Of a stretch of 64,000 nt of DNA, positions 1-9,012 are shown piece after piece. How positions within the stretch are numbered: the stretch's first letter is position 1; each line of letters begins with the position of its first letter. Where the stretch lies: contig JAHBXK010000012.1 of assembly GCA_019636535.1 (NCBI GenBank), forward strand, positions 23,692 to 87,691. The letters are read 5' to 3'. Source of the DNA: Phycisphaeraceae bacterium (GTDB lineage Bacteria > Planctomycetota > Phycisphaerae > Phycisphaerales > UBA1924). Under the pieces are notes generated by a model that worked only from the letters and a program-made list of their open reading frames with translations, was not told where the DNA came from and searched no databases. The translations under genes and the position numbers were made by a program.

Positions 1-1153
1 AGGCCGTCCCGAGCCTGACCAGCCATGCGTCGAGAAACACGAGCAGGTCGGCGATGTCGACGCACAGATCCCAGTTCAGATCGGCGTTCGAAGGCTCGAC
101 GACGCCTGAGAGCGCAAACGCCACGAGCCGGTTCTGTGAGATAGGGTCGCCGTCATCAACAACCCCGAGGAGTGATCGCGAACCGTCCGGCAAGATCGGC
201 CCGAGGGCGAGCCCCTCCAGATTCTCGGCCGGGCCTTGCCACAACAACCGCTTGCCAACCGGGGCAAAGCCACCGTCCGCAAGCACGCCCAAACCCGAGG
301 TGTCGGTAGCGCCCGCCGACATGACCTCGTAGAGCCTGCTGCGAAACAACCCGGCCAGGCTGAAGGCGAACGACCGTTCGAGCGCCAGCAGCCGGCCATT
401 GGGCAGCGCAATGAGGTCGACTAGCCCGCTGCGTGCGCCAGTGATCGTGTTGCCGTGCATGGACTCCACGCGATACGCCCACTGCGCTGAGGCGGACCAG
501 GCATGGCTCTGTCCGTCGAATCGCTGAACCCGAACCCACGTCCCCGCGCTCGGCGATGAGACCGGTCCATCGGGCTCGAGCGCTTCCTCATTGGCGGTCC
601 AAACGCGGGCGTCACCCGCCGGCGGGACCCACACGGTGAGCGATTCAAGGCCGAAGTTCGCCCGTCGCTGCGCATAGATCGCCGGAAGCGGCAGAACGCC
701 GAGGATCGTACCGGATGCAAGATCAAACTCCCGCACGGCTGGAGTGTCCTCGTCACTCACCAGGATCGTTCCCCACTTCGGCCCCGTGTAGGCTACACCC
801 TCGTGATCGTGCGAGAGGCTCAAACGGAGCCCCCCTTCGACCTGCACGTTGACAATCGAACCGTCCGCGGCAAACCAGACGCCCAGATGAATCGCCTTGT
901 CGGAGTTGTCCATCACGGCCAAGAAGCGGTGGCCACCGTCGAGGGCTCGCTCACCGGACCGTGGTCCCAGGTACGTCAGCCCCGACACGCCCGTGATCGT
1001 GAACGTTGAGCCGAACTGGTCCGCAACTGTGGTTGCGGGCAACAGACTCGAGCCGCGGCTCTGCAGCGTGAGGCCGTCTGCGTGGACCATGATCGGCGAC
1101 GACCAGATCGCCGCTGCAAGCCCGATCAAGAGTCCAAGTCGACCACTCGGCAT
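1..1153 (-). CDS. secreted phytase-like esterase with dockerin-like tail (3' end outside window)
   Basis: An open minus-strand frame runs from an ATG at 1153 off the left edge, giving 384 visible codons. It starts with a signal peptide (MPSGRLGLLIGLAAAIWSSP). The body has features of the esterase-like phytase domain family: GLTYLG near the start, NFGLESLTV, an ANEEALEPDG stretch, a VDLIALPNGRLLALERS segment and NLEGLALGPILPDG, followed by GVVDDGD. The visible C-terminus carries a calcium-loop helix of the planctomycete dockerin-like type (NADLNWDLCVDIADLLVFL). The domain call rests on motif pattern only; substrate is unknown. The protein is probably exported and anchored or complexed through its tail. 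The next gene on the same strand starts 177 bases upstream. Confidence 0.75.
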   Translation of the reverse strand, partial: MPSGRLGLLIGLAAAIWSSPIMVHADGLTLQSRGSSLLPATTVADQFGSTFTITGVSGLTYLGPRSGERALDGGHRFLAVMDNSDKAIHLGVWFAADGSIVNVQVEGGLRLSLSHDHEGVAYTGPKWGTILVSDEDTPAVREFDLASGTILGVLPLPAIYAQRRANFGLESLTVWVPPAGDARVWTANEEALEPDGPVSSPSAGTWVRVQRFDGQSHAWSASAQWAYRVESMHGNTITGARSGLVDLIALPNGRLLALERSFAFSLAGLFRSRLYEVMSAGATDTSGLGVLADGGFAPVGKRLLWQGPAENLEGLALGPILPDGSRSLLGVVDDGDPISQNRLVAFALSGVVEPSNADLNWDLCVDIADLLVFLDAWLVRLGTA

Positions 1154-1330
1154 GTGCTCTCCGAGCCGAAAGCCACCACCCACCGACCTGCGGTGATTGT
1201 TGGCCTCGATCGCCGGATCGGGCAGGGCGCTCGTCGATCCATCGACAACAGCCGGTGAAGTGCACAACAGGCAGGCGTGAATCGCGCAATGCCGCAGAGG
1301 CGTGTTGACTGCCGGACGATCGACCCTGCA

Positions 1331-2983
1331 TCACAGACCGCACGAACCCAGTTCGACCTGCCAGGCCGAAAGGAAGTCGAGCAAGTCCGCCAGGTCAACT
1401 ACACCGTCGTTGTTCCGATCACCGGCAAGATTCGGTCCCGTCATGCCCAACTCGGGGAGCCAATCGGTCAGGAACAGCAGCAAGTCTGCGAGGTCGACGG
1501 CTCCGGAGCAATCGATGTCGCTCAGGCAAGGCGAGGTGCATCCACCGCCCGGCCCGAGCGTTCCGTCGGCTCGCAGGTTCTGGGCGTAGACGTCGAAATT
1601 CCCAAAGTCGCCGTTCTGGAACGCGAACACCACGTCGCCGTTCGCAACGGTCGTGGAAGCGAGACGGGACTTGCCACCGGAGATGGTTGAAACATCCACC
1701 GACCACTCAACATCGCCCTGAACATCGACGCGTGCGGCCACCACTTTGGCGTTCTGGAAAGAGGCTGTCTCGATCCACGCGGCGATGCAACCATCTCCCG
1801 CGACTCGGCACGTTACGAACGAGGGTTGCATGGAGGCGGTCGGCCCAACAAGTGTGGCCCCGGCGTCTCCCCACAGTCGTGCTCCGCTCGAATCGAACTG
1901 CTGCGCGATGACGGAGTTCACAGACTGCGAAGAACTGTCCGTCTCTGGTGAGGCGAGCAGGTACGTACCGGACGATCCGTCGTACGCGAGCGCTGCGCCG
2001 ACGCGGATCCGTCCGGGCGTTGCGTCCGTGTTGGCCACCGGGGATGCGAACTTGAGTGCGCCGGTCGAGAGCACGTGCTGGATGTACGCGTTCCGCGATC
2101 CGCCGGTCTCGTACCAGCCATAGACCGCGCCGCCGAGTCCGTCAGCCAGCATGGTCGGGAAGTAGCCGTTCTGAATGCTCGTCGATTCAAAGACGATGAC
2201 GGGAGAGCCACTGTTCCACTGCGTGTCCCCCGCGATGCTAAATTTCTGTGTGTACAGGTGCTTGGCGCTGGTGATCGGGTTGGCGCCTGTGGCACGAACC
2301 CAGAGCGCAATCACCGATCCGCCGTCCCCAGGCTTGAGATCGCTCAGCGTCAGAGCACGAGAGGCCTCGGCGACCACCACCGGCAGGAGCCAATCAACCG
2401 TGCCACCTGCTCCAAGCCGCTGCAATGCGAACTGCGATGCCGAACCGGAGGGTTGAAAACTCCATCCGACGTACACCGAACCATCGGTTGCGATCGCGAG
2501 TCTCGGTTGGTTCTTCCCGACCGAATCTGACGTTACAAGTACACCGGTCGGACCCCAGAGTTTCGTTCCCGCCGGGCTGACCTTCTGAACCGACACCTGG
2601 GCGGTTGCGCCGCTGACGCCGCCGTCATCGCGATAGGCCAGCACCGCGTTCCCGGTCGCATCGACCTCGAGCGCGTAGTCCTGCGTACTGCTGAATGCGC
2701 GGTCGGCAATCAGAAGACCATCGGCCCCCCACTGCTTGTTACCCGCTGCGTCCAATCTCTGCAGACGCACGTCGTATCCGCCAGCCGAATTGTCGAACCA
2801 CGAGATGTACGACCCGCCGTCTTGAGTCGGCACGACCTTTGCCTGCACTTGCTCGCTACTGGCGGCGGCAACGGCCAAGGTGCTCTGTGGGTCCGTGGCC
2901 CACTGCGCATGGCAGTGCGCGCCCCATGTGAAGACGGCTGACGCAGCAAACACCAGCGCGGAACGGGTCGCTCGATCGATCAT
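1331..2983 (-). CDS. secreted repeat protein with tandem dockerin-like C-terminus
   Basis: 550 aa. The ATG at 2983 is chosen because GGGAGG lies just upstream and the protein then opens with a clear signal peptide ending in AHCHAQ; an in-frame ATG at 3160 would add 59 residues that hide it. The body contains repeated units of the form LQRLDAAGNKQWGADG / VQKVSPAGTKLWGPTG / LQRLGAGGTVDWLLP, each probably a beta-propeller or beta-sheet blade. The last 60 residues hold two calcium-loop modules (DIDCSGAVDLADLLLFL and DRNNDGVVDLADLLDFL). No catalytic motif is visible. It is divergent from the 448-aa gene at 3179. Function unknown; likely an extracellular binding protein. Confidence 0.8.
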   Translation of the reverse strand: MIDRATRSALVFAASAVFTWGAHCHAQWATDPQSTLAVAAASSEQVQAKVVPTQDGGSYISWFDNSAGGYDVRLQRLDAAGNKQWGADGLLIADRAFSSTQDYALEVDATGNAVLAYRDDGGVSGATAQVSVQKVSPAGTKLWGPTGVLVTSDSVGKNQPRLAIATDGSVYVGWSFQPSGSASQFALQRLGAGGTVDWLLPVVVAEASRALTLSDLKPGDGGSVIALWVRATGANPITSAKHLYTQKFSIAGDTQWNSGSPVIVFESTSIQNGYFPTMLADGLGGAVYGWYETGGSRNAYIQHVLSTGALKFASPVANTDATPGRIRVGAALAYDGSSGTYLLASPETDSSSQSVNSVIAQQFDSSGARLWGDAGATLVGPTASMQPSFVTCRVAGDGCIAAWIETASFQNAKVVAARVDVQGDVEWSVDVSTISGGKSRLASTTVANGDVVFAFQNGDFGNFDVYAQNLRADGTLGPGGGCTSPCLSDIDCSGAVDLADLLLFLTDWLPELGMTGPNLAGDRNNDGVVDLADLLDFLSAWQVELGSCGL

Positions 2984-3178
2984 CGTCGATGCCTCCCTTG
3001 ATCTTCGATTGACTGTCGCGGCTTCAGCGAAGCCGAACGTCGATCGTCTTACCGAGTCGCTTCTGCACTCCGTTGAGCACGCGATCCCAAAAGTGGATCG
3101 GAACTGTTCTGAGAACAACGAATACCCATCCGACGCGCTTGACCTTCCGGTTCCGGACAATCCAGATATCCTTGAGTA

Positions 3179-4525
3179 ATGGATGCACAGGGCAACAACA
3201 CACCCGCGTCGCCGGTTGCATGGCTACCAAAACCCGATCATACAGCGGCCGCCCTGCCTCCGTTGACGAAAGAAGAGCGGGCCGAGGCGGTCCTGCTCGC
3301 GCGTCGACTGCAGTCCGAGCTGGCGGAAGTCATCGCGCTGTTGCCAGAATCCGATCGGGGGGCCAGCGCGATGTCGCGTGCGCTCAGGCTCGATCGTGCA
3401 ACATGCCAACGGATCGTCGCCGGGTGTATTCAACCCGATCCCGGTGTTGAGTTGTTGACCAACCTGCCGGGCATTCAGGGACTTCGGCAGTTCATCGATG
3501 CCGTCGATCGCTTGGGAACAACGGACAGCACACGCGAGATTCTGGCATCTGCCGCAGCCGCGGTCGATGTCTTTGAGCAGGCTCTGGATCGGCTTGCGGG
3601 ATCCCAACGTCGGCTCAAGGCCCGCCTGATGGCGGATGTTCCAACCTTCGATGGCCCGATCGGTCAGCGTGTCGATGCGCAGGCCCCGGCGGATGACCCG
3701 TCGTTGCGAGAAGCGCTCTTCCGCTCGGCGGCTTCGATCGTCGGACGCTGGTCCCAACTCTCGATCGATGCGAGGATCGTTGGGCCCGCCGACGGCGATC
3801 CGAATCGAACCGAGGGTGCCAGAATCCGCGCGTTGATCGGGCACATCGCCGGTCCGCAGGCGATTCCACTTGAAGTCGGAGAGACCAGTTCGATGCGGGC
3901 CCTCGACGGCTCATCTCCGGCGTTCGCCACGCTCGACACAAAGCCCGCATCCGGAGCGACCCCCCAATCACTGCTTACGGACTTCTGCTCGCGTCCGCTT
4001 CCACGTGTCATCACGCGAGCGTGGGGAACAAAGTCCGTGCACACGCTCGATCTCGAGGGCGCTCCGGGCAGTCCGCACGACATCGTGTTGGCCCATCGCA
4101 ACGCCGCGCCCGACGCGCATCCTTCGACGCTCAATCCACCGATCGGCGAGATGTGGTGGCTGGCGTCGTTCCCCACAAGGAGGATGCAGTTCGACGTATT
4201 CGTGCACAAGGACGTCCTCCGTAACGCGGTGGCCGCAATGGAGGTCCATCTGTGGGGGCCGGACGTGGGCCGACCCGGCACCACGCGATGGACAACACGG
4301 TTTCCCGGTGGACCCGGGCTCGAACGGCTTGGCCGTGGACTTGCGCGTGCGGGTGATTGCACCTTCGAGCGATACGACGGGGTGCTCGCCACGGTGTTCG
4401 ATCGACTCGGGTGGGACGCATCGCAATTCGAGGGCTTCCGTTGCGAAGCGGTGTACCCGGTGTGGCGTTCGGGGTACTGCATGCGATTCGATTTCGGTCA
4501 CACGGAGTCCGATCACCCGCAATGA
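3179..4525 (+). CDS. hypothetical protein, 448 aa
   Basis: I do not recognise the family. The frame is complete from ATG 3179 with no signal peptide or membrane segment, so it is probably cytoplasmic. The N-terminal 100 residues are helical, rich in Ala/Glu/Arg, and include SAMSRALRLDRATCQRIVAG (about residues 61-80), which resembles a helix-turn-helix. The C-terminal half is richer in Trp and aromatic residues (EMWWLASFP, MQFDVFVHKDV) and resembles a ligand or sensor domain. It is divergent from the secreted protein at 1331-2983 with 195 bases between. A transcriptional regulator is possible but unproven. Confidence 0.7.
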   Translation: MDAQGNNTPASPVAWLPKPDHTAAALPPLTKEERAEAVLLARRLQSELAEVIALLPESDRGASAMSRALRLDRATCQRIVAGCIQPDPGVELLTNLPGIQGLRQFIDAVDRLGTTDSTREILASAAAAVDVFEQALDRLAGSQRRLKARLMADVPTFDGPIGQRVDAQAPADDPSLREALFRSAASIVGRWSQLSIDARIVGPADGDPNRTEGARIRALIGHIAGPQAIPLEVGETSSMRALDGSSPAFATLDTKPASGATPQSLLTDFCSRPLPRVITRAWGTKSVHTLDLEGAPGSPHDIVLAHRNAAPDAHPSTLNPPIGEMWWLASFPTRRMQFDVFVHKDVLRNAVAAMEVHLWGPDVGRPGTTRWTTRFPGGPGLERLGRGLARAGDCTFERYDGVLATVFDRLGWDASQFEGFRCEAVYPVWRSGYCMRFDFGHTESDHPQ

Positions 4526-4657
4526 CATGACTCCGTGAGCCCGGCCATTCAAAGGTCGCGATCAACGCTGAGCAACCCATACCGACCGACTATCCTGTGA
4601 CACCGCCGCACACGGTAAGCGCGAATCAGGACACTCTATCGCCGACTCGAACCAGAC

Positions 4658-5917
4658 ATGAACGTCACTCACACCATCCCGGGCTTGAAGTCGCCGGTGC
4701 GCGTCGATGTCGACTTTGCGCGAAGCCATCCGACGGACACCGATCGTTCCGCCGTCGAAGTTTCGATCGTGATGCCGTGCCTGAACGAAGCTCAGACCAT
4801 CGGACGGTGCGTCGAGGCTGCACGGCGCTGCATCGAGTCGCACGGCCTTGTCGCGGAAGTCATCGTCGCCGACAACGGCTCGACCGACGGATCGCAAGCG
4901 ATCGCCGAGCGTGCGGGCGCAAGAGTCGTCGCGGTCGCGAGCAAGGGATACGGCAACGCGCTCCTTGGCGGCTTCAACGCTGCTCGCGGCAAGTACTTGA
5001 TCATGGGCGACAGCGATCTGTCGTACGACTTCGGCGAGAGCATGAAGTTCGTCGAGAGACTGCGCGAGGGTTACGACCTGGTCATGGGCAATCGATTCGA
5101 TTTCAAGGGCGGTGGAGGGATCAAGCCCGGGGCGATGCCATTCAAGAACCGCTACCTGGGCAATCCGCTGTTGAGCTGGATCGGCCGAGTGCTGTTCAAC
5201 TGCCCCGTTCGCGACTTTCACTGCGGCCTGCGAGCATTCACCCGTGAGGCCTTCGAGAGCCTGCGAGTTCGAACCACGGGCATGGAGTTTGCCAGCGAGA
5301 TCGTCATCAAGGCGACGCTCCGTCGCATGCGCATCACCGAGGTGCCGATCACGCTGCACAAGGACGGACGCGATCGCCCTCCACACCTGCGCCCGTGGCG
5401 CGACGGTTGGCGCCACCTGCGGTTCATGCTCTGCCTGAGCCCGCGATGGACGCTCTTTGTTCCCGGCTTGCTGTTGGTCCTGATCGGCGCAGCGCTGGGC
5501 GCGTCGGTCGCCTTCGGTCCTCTCGTCGTAGCCGGCGTCTCCTTCGATGTACACACGCTGATCGCGGCCAGCCTCGCGGTGATAGTCGGGAGTCAGTGGG
5601 TCGGCACAGCATTGCTGATGCGTGCATTCGCGCTCGAGAGCGAGATCGGCCCGCCGTCTCCCCGACTGGATCGCTGGGTGCGGCATTTCACGCTTGAAAA
5701 GGGGCTGCTCGCGGGCGTGTCTCTCTGTGTGATCGGCATGATCCCGATCGCGTGGGTGCTGCTCAGATGGTGGCAGTCGGGATTCGGGCCACTCGACGTT
5801 GCGTACACATTGCGACCGATGGTCATCGGTGCAACATCGATCGCGCTCGGTGCTCAAGCCCTCTTGATCTCCGTGCTCGCGGCAATGTTCCGAGCGCGTC
5901 GGCTCGGACGGGAATAA
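4658..5917 (+). CDS. family 2 glycosyltransferase, dolichyl-phosphate-sugar synthase type
   Basis: 419 aa. A GT-A fold is indicated by VSIVMPCLNEAQTIGRC at about residues 35-51, the nucleotide-binding VIVADNGSTDGS, and the metal-binding MGDSDLSYDF, followed by the acceptor-loop motif VRDFHCGLRAF. The C-terminal third has several hydrophobic helices (about residues 265-285, 295-320, 350-370, 385-410), so the enzyme is membrane-anchored. By family it transfers a sugar from a nucleotide donor to a polyprenyl phosphate carrier on the cytoplasmic face. The next gene, a polytopic GT-C type transferase, starts 5 bases after this stop and probably uses the lipid-linked sugar. The exact sugar cannot be read from the sequence. 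Confidence 0.85.
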   Translation: MNVTHTIPGLKSPVRVDVDFARSHPTDTDRSAVEVSIVMPCLNEAQTIGRCVEAARRCIESHGLVAEVIVADNGSTDGSQAIAERAGARVVAVASKGYGNALLGGFNAARGKYLIMGDSDLSYDFGESMKFVERLREGYDLVMGNRFDFKGGGGIKPGAMPFKNRYLGNPLLSWIGRVLFNCPVRDFHCGLRAFTREAFESLRVRTTGMEFASEIVIKATLRRMRITEVPITLHKDGRDRPPHLRPWRDGWRHLRFMLCLSPRWTLFVPGLLLVLIGAALGASVAFGPLVVAGVSFDVHTLIAASLAVIVGSQWVGTALLMRAFALESEIGPPSPRLDRWVRHFTLEKGLLAGVSLCVIGMIPIAWVLLRWWQSGFGPLDVAYTLRPMVIGATSIALGAQALLISVLAAMFRARRLGRE

Positions 5918-5922
5918 TCGCC

Positions 5923-7788
5923 ATGCCGCGATTCGATCATCGAGAGACAGACACAAACTCGAGTGTGTCGAAGCAGTCGTGCGAAACCGCCGCCTCGATC
6001 GCAAGGCGACTCAGCACCTGGTCCGTCATGCTCATGGTGCTGATCGCCTCGGTGCGGCTCATGCTGGTCTCGCACCAGGAGATCGCCACGTTCTCGGCCG
6101 ACGACGCGGCGTACACGCACATCGCCTGCGGCGGCTTCTGGGGCAACGCCTACAGCACCTACGGCTACTCGCGACACCCGGGCTATCCGCTCTTCATGTC
6201 GCTCTGCACCATGCTCGGGCTGCCGTTGCGGATCGGGATCGAACTCGTCGGCCTCAGCGCCGCATGGGTCTGCGCGATCGGGCTACGAAGGCTCGGCGTC
6301 GGCAACGCACTGGCCGTAGCCGCCTACTCCCTTGTTGCGCTGCACCCGCACACGATCACGCTCTTCAATCGCGTACTGCCCGACACGCTTTACGCACCGG
6401 GATGGCTCATCCTCTCGATCGGATTGGCGGTCGGCGCAGGCGTCACGGCGAGAGGTTCGGCGGTGCGTTGGGGCTTGATCGCCGGCCTGGGCGGCATCGC
6501 CTGCGCGACTACACGTTCGGAGAGCATTCTTGTTCCCGTTCTCATCGGACTCGCCGGCATGCTCGTCGCGGCGACCTCGCTCGTCGGCAGGCTGTGCAAC
6601 CGCGCACGACCGAGCGGCGATGGCGCCGGGTCAAACCGAACCGGCACAACATCCGTGCGACTACTCGCAACGGTCCTGATCCCACTGGTCGTCACACTCT
6701 CGGCAACCACCACGCTCAAGTACATCAATCAACGTGAGCAGGGCATCTTCGCTCTCGCCGACATCGATGCTCAAGGGTTCAAGCGTCTCTACAAAGTGCT
6801 GCTCTCCATCTCACCCGAACAGCCCGACCCTAGGTTCCCAGTGCCTGCGGATGTCCGCCACAAGGCACGGCTGGCAAGCCCAACCTACGACCGTTTGTTG
6901 ACTTCGATGGAGAGCGATCCCAATGCGATGCACTATCAGGGCGCCTGCCTTCGCACGACCGGGGTCAGCGGCGAGTGGGGCTCGTGGACCTACTGGGCGA
7001 TGCGTCAGGGCGCGTGGTATCACGGAGAGGGCGGCCTCGGTCGCAAGTGGTCGAACGCCCGTGAACTCGACGACTTCTACGGTCAGGCCGCCGACGAGTT
7101 GAAGGCCGCGATCCGCCGCGGCGAACTCGATTCGAGATTCACGCCGGTCACATTTCTCCCGCCGGATTGGGGGCCGCTCTTCCGAGCGCTCCCAGCGTCA
7201 TCCCGATCGACTTGGCGTGCAATGACCAGCAACTCCTACGTGCGATCAGCGCACGAGTCGCTCTCCGAACGACAGACCCGGCAGTTCGATGCGTCGGCGC
7301 TTCGACGAACGGAACTCACACGACTGCAGACCGATCCCGATTTTGGTCCGGTGATCTTCTGGCACAGTCGTCACATGGTGTCGATGCTCGACCGCGTCAA
7401 GACACGAATGGCGCGCGCTGTTGCTCCGGCCACAGCCGGCTGTGTCGTCGTTGTCTTTGTCGGCTCGGTCGCTCTGGTCGTCATCAACGCATCACTCACC
7501 CCATCGCGCCTCAGGCATCACATTGCTCCCGAGGTGATCGCCGCAAGCCTGATCCTCCTCGCCGCCGCGTCCGGCAGGTTCCTCCTCATCGCGCTGCTCG
7601 ACGCCTCAGGCATCCCCGCGCTGCTCAGGTACACGCTGCCGGCTTCGCTGATTCTCCCGCCGCTGGCCGCGATCGTGCTTCACGAACTCGTGCGCACAAC
7701 ATCACTCGCGCTCCGACGAAGCGAGGGCGAGACCCATCGCACGACTATTGACGAGCCGACACCGCGTTTCACTTCGTTCCGGTCATGA
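5923..7788 (+). CDS. polytopic membrane glycosyltransferase, GT-C / PMT-like
   Basis: 621 aa from ATG 5923, which follows a GGGA and sits 5 bases after the GT2 stop; a longer frame from 5752 would overlap the GT2 gene. The sequence opens with a hydrophobic helix, then FSADDAAYTHIACGG, whose acidic pair in the first extracytoplasmic loop is typical of GT-C enzymes, followed by YGYSRHPGYPLFMSL. About eight further hydrophobic segments follow, with a soluble loop at about residues 260-470. By analogy it transfers sugar from a polyprenyl-phosphate donor made by the upstream GT2 to an exported acceptor. Its last 20 bases overlap the end of the convergent CBS gene. No closer family is recognised. 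Confidence 0.7.
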   Translation: MPRFDHRETDTNSSVSKQSCETAASIARRLSTWSVMLMVLIASVRLMLVSHQEIATFSADDAAYTHIACGGFWGNAYSTYGYSRHPGYPLFMSLCTMLGLPLRIGIELVGLSAAWVCAIGLRRLGVGNALAVAAYSLVALHPHTITLFNRVLPDTLYAPGWLILSIGLAVGAGVTARGSAVRWGLIAGLGGIACATTRSESILVPVLIGLAGMLVAATSLVGRLCNRARPSGDGAGSNRTGTTSVRLLATVLIPLVVTLSATTTLKYINQREQGIFALADIDAQGFKRLYKVLLSISPEQPDPRFPVPADVRHKARLASPTYDRLLTSMESDPNAMHYQGACLRTTGVSGEWGSWTYWAMRQGAWYHGEGGLGRKWSNARELDDFYGQAADELKAAIRRGELDSRFTPVTFLPPDWGPLFRALPASSRSTWRAMTSNSYVRSAHESLSERQTRQFDASALRRTELTRLQTDPDFGPVIFWHSRHMVSMLDRVKTRMARAVAPATAGCVVVVFVGSVALVVINASLTPSRLRHHIAPEVIAASLILLAAASGRFLLIALLDASGIPALLRYTLPASLILPPLAAIVLHELVRTTSLALRRSEGETHRTTIDEPTPRFTSFRS

Positions 7789-8221
7789 GCTTCAGCACAT
7801 CGTGACGGGCAACCATGCCGACGGCCTTTCCCTCCTTCACCACGGGGATGTGCTTGAGTCCGCGCTGGAGCATAATGTGAACCACATGGCCCGCGTCCGC
7901 CTCCTCACCGACAGTAGTCACTTTCGCGCTCATCACCTGATCTGCACGGAGCGTCTCGGCGGCCTTGTAGATCTTCGTCAGCTCCTCGAAGGTCGCCGCG
8001 CGGGCACCGAAAATCACCGGCATCAGCTCGAGCGAGAACGGTACGCAACGCCCCATCCCAGTGATGTCGCCCTCGGTAATGATGCCCTTGAGCATCCCCT
8101 GCGAATCGGCGACCACCACCGCCCCGATGTCCTTCTCCCGCATGACGCGAGCGACGTCCCTCATCGGCGTGTCCGCCCGCACGGTCACGCACGGCGAAGA
8201 CATGATCTGCCTGGCCTTCAT
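7769..8221 (-). CDS. two-CBS-domain protein
   Basis: 150 aa. Two CBS repeats are visible: QIMSSPCVTVRADTPMRDVA with DIGAVVVADSQG and GIITEGDI, then DQVMSAKVTTVGEEADAGHV with GLKHIPVVKEGKAVGMVAR. CBS pairs bind adenosyl nucleotides and act as energy or redox sensors. The ATG at 8221 is preferred because a GGGGGGA run lies 9 bases upstream; an in-frame ATG at 8275 would add 18 residues but has no ribosome site. The gene follows rpiA after 92 bases on the same strand, so the two may be co-transcribed. Partner unknown. Confidence 0.85.
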   Translation of the reverse strand: MKARQIMSSPCVTVRADTPMRDVARVMREKDIGAVVVADSQGMLKGIITEGDITGMGRCVPFSLELMPVIFGARAATFEELTKIYKAAETLRADQVMSAKVTTVGEEADAGHVVHIMLQRGLKHIPVVKEGKAVGMVARHDVLKLMTGTK

Positions 8222-8313
8222 CGAGAGCGATCCCCCCGCGGCGTGTTCGCCGACGGCCGCCCGGGGCTTGTCCATGGTTTTGGTTGTGGTTCGCTTCGAC
8301 ACGCTGGCGCACC

Positions 8314-9012
8314 TCACTCTGGCCTGGACATCCGCTCGATCTTCCCGTCCTTGGTCTCGACGACGACCTCGTCGGCCTCGATCAGGAATAGGCCGTGATC
8401 GACCACTCCGGGCACCGAGTCCAGCATCTCCGCCGCCTCCTCGGGTGTTATGTTCGTCGGAAGTGTCACGTCGATCACCAGGTTGCCCTGATCGGTCAGG
8501 AAGTGATCGCCGCTGAGCGTCCGACGAACGACTCCGTTGAATCCGATGTTGGAGAGGCGCTTGCGCGTGCTGGTCAGCGAGAAGTAGTGGATCGCAACGG
8601 GCAGCGTGCTCCGCTCGCCCAGTCGATTCACCACCTTCTCCTCCGTCACGATGTACACGCGACGCTTCGACGCCATCGCAACGACGCGCTCCCGCACCAG
8701 CGCGCCGCCGCGACCCTTGATCATCCGCAGGTCCGGATCGACCTCGTCCGCACCGTCGAAGAGATAGTCCACGCTCTCGACCATCGCGAAGTCGATAACC
8801 GTCATCCCGAGCGCGCGGGCCTGCGTCTCGGTTGCGTGGCTGGTCGGCACGCACTTGATGCTGAGCCCTTCCTCTCGGATGCGTTGCTCGAGTGCCAAGA
8901 GCGCCCGACCCGAAGTCTTGCCGGTGCCCAGGCCCACGATCATGCCCGACTCGATCTCCGCGACCGCGGCTTGCGCCAACGCATCAGAGACTGTGGATTC
9001 TCGGCTACTCAA
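8314..9012 (-). CDS. rpiA: ribose-5-phosphate isomerase A
   Basis: 232 aa. The enzyme interconverts ribose-5-phosphate and ribulose-5-phosphate in the pentose phosphate pathway. Family motifs are all present: GLGTGKTSGRALLAL (phosphate loop), DGADEVDPDL (catalytic acid), KGRGGALVRERVVA (catalytic Lys region) and the C-terminal GNLVIDV. The start is taken as TTG 9012, which overlaps the stop of the upstream dehydrogenase gene (9005-9007) and has GGGGA a few bases upstream; this gives a length close to the usual 220-230. A frame from ATG 9147 would add 45 residues from within the neighbouring gene and is less likely. The overlap suggests translational coupling with the ALDH gene. Confidence 0.9.
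   Translation of the reverse strand: MSSRESTVSDALAQAAVAEIESGMIVGLGTGKTSGRALLALEQRIREEGLSIKCVPTSHATETQARALGMTVIDFAMVESVDYLFDGADEVDPDLRMIKGRGGALVRERVVAMASKRRVYIVTEEKVVNRLGERSTLPVAIHYFSLTSTRKRLSNIGFNGVVRRTLSGDHFLTDQGNLVIDVTLPTNITPEEAAEMLDSVPGVVDHGLFLIEADEVVVETKDGKIERMSRPE

Noticed and set aside
4562..6004. 480-codon minus-strand frame opposite the GT2 gene
   Set aside because: No domain, signal or start site; the opposite strand has clear glycosyltransferase motifs.
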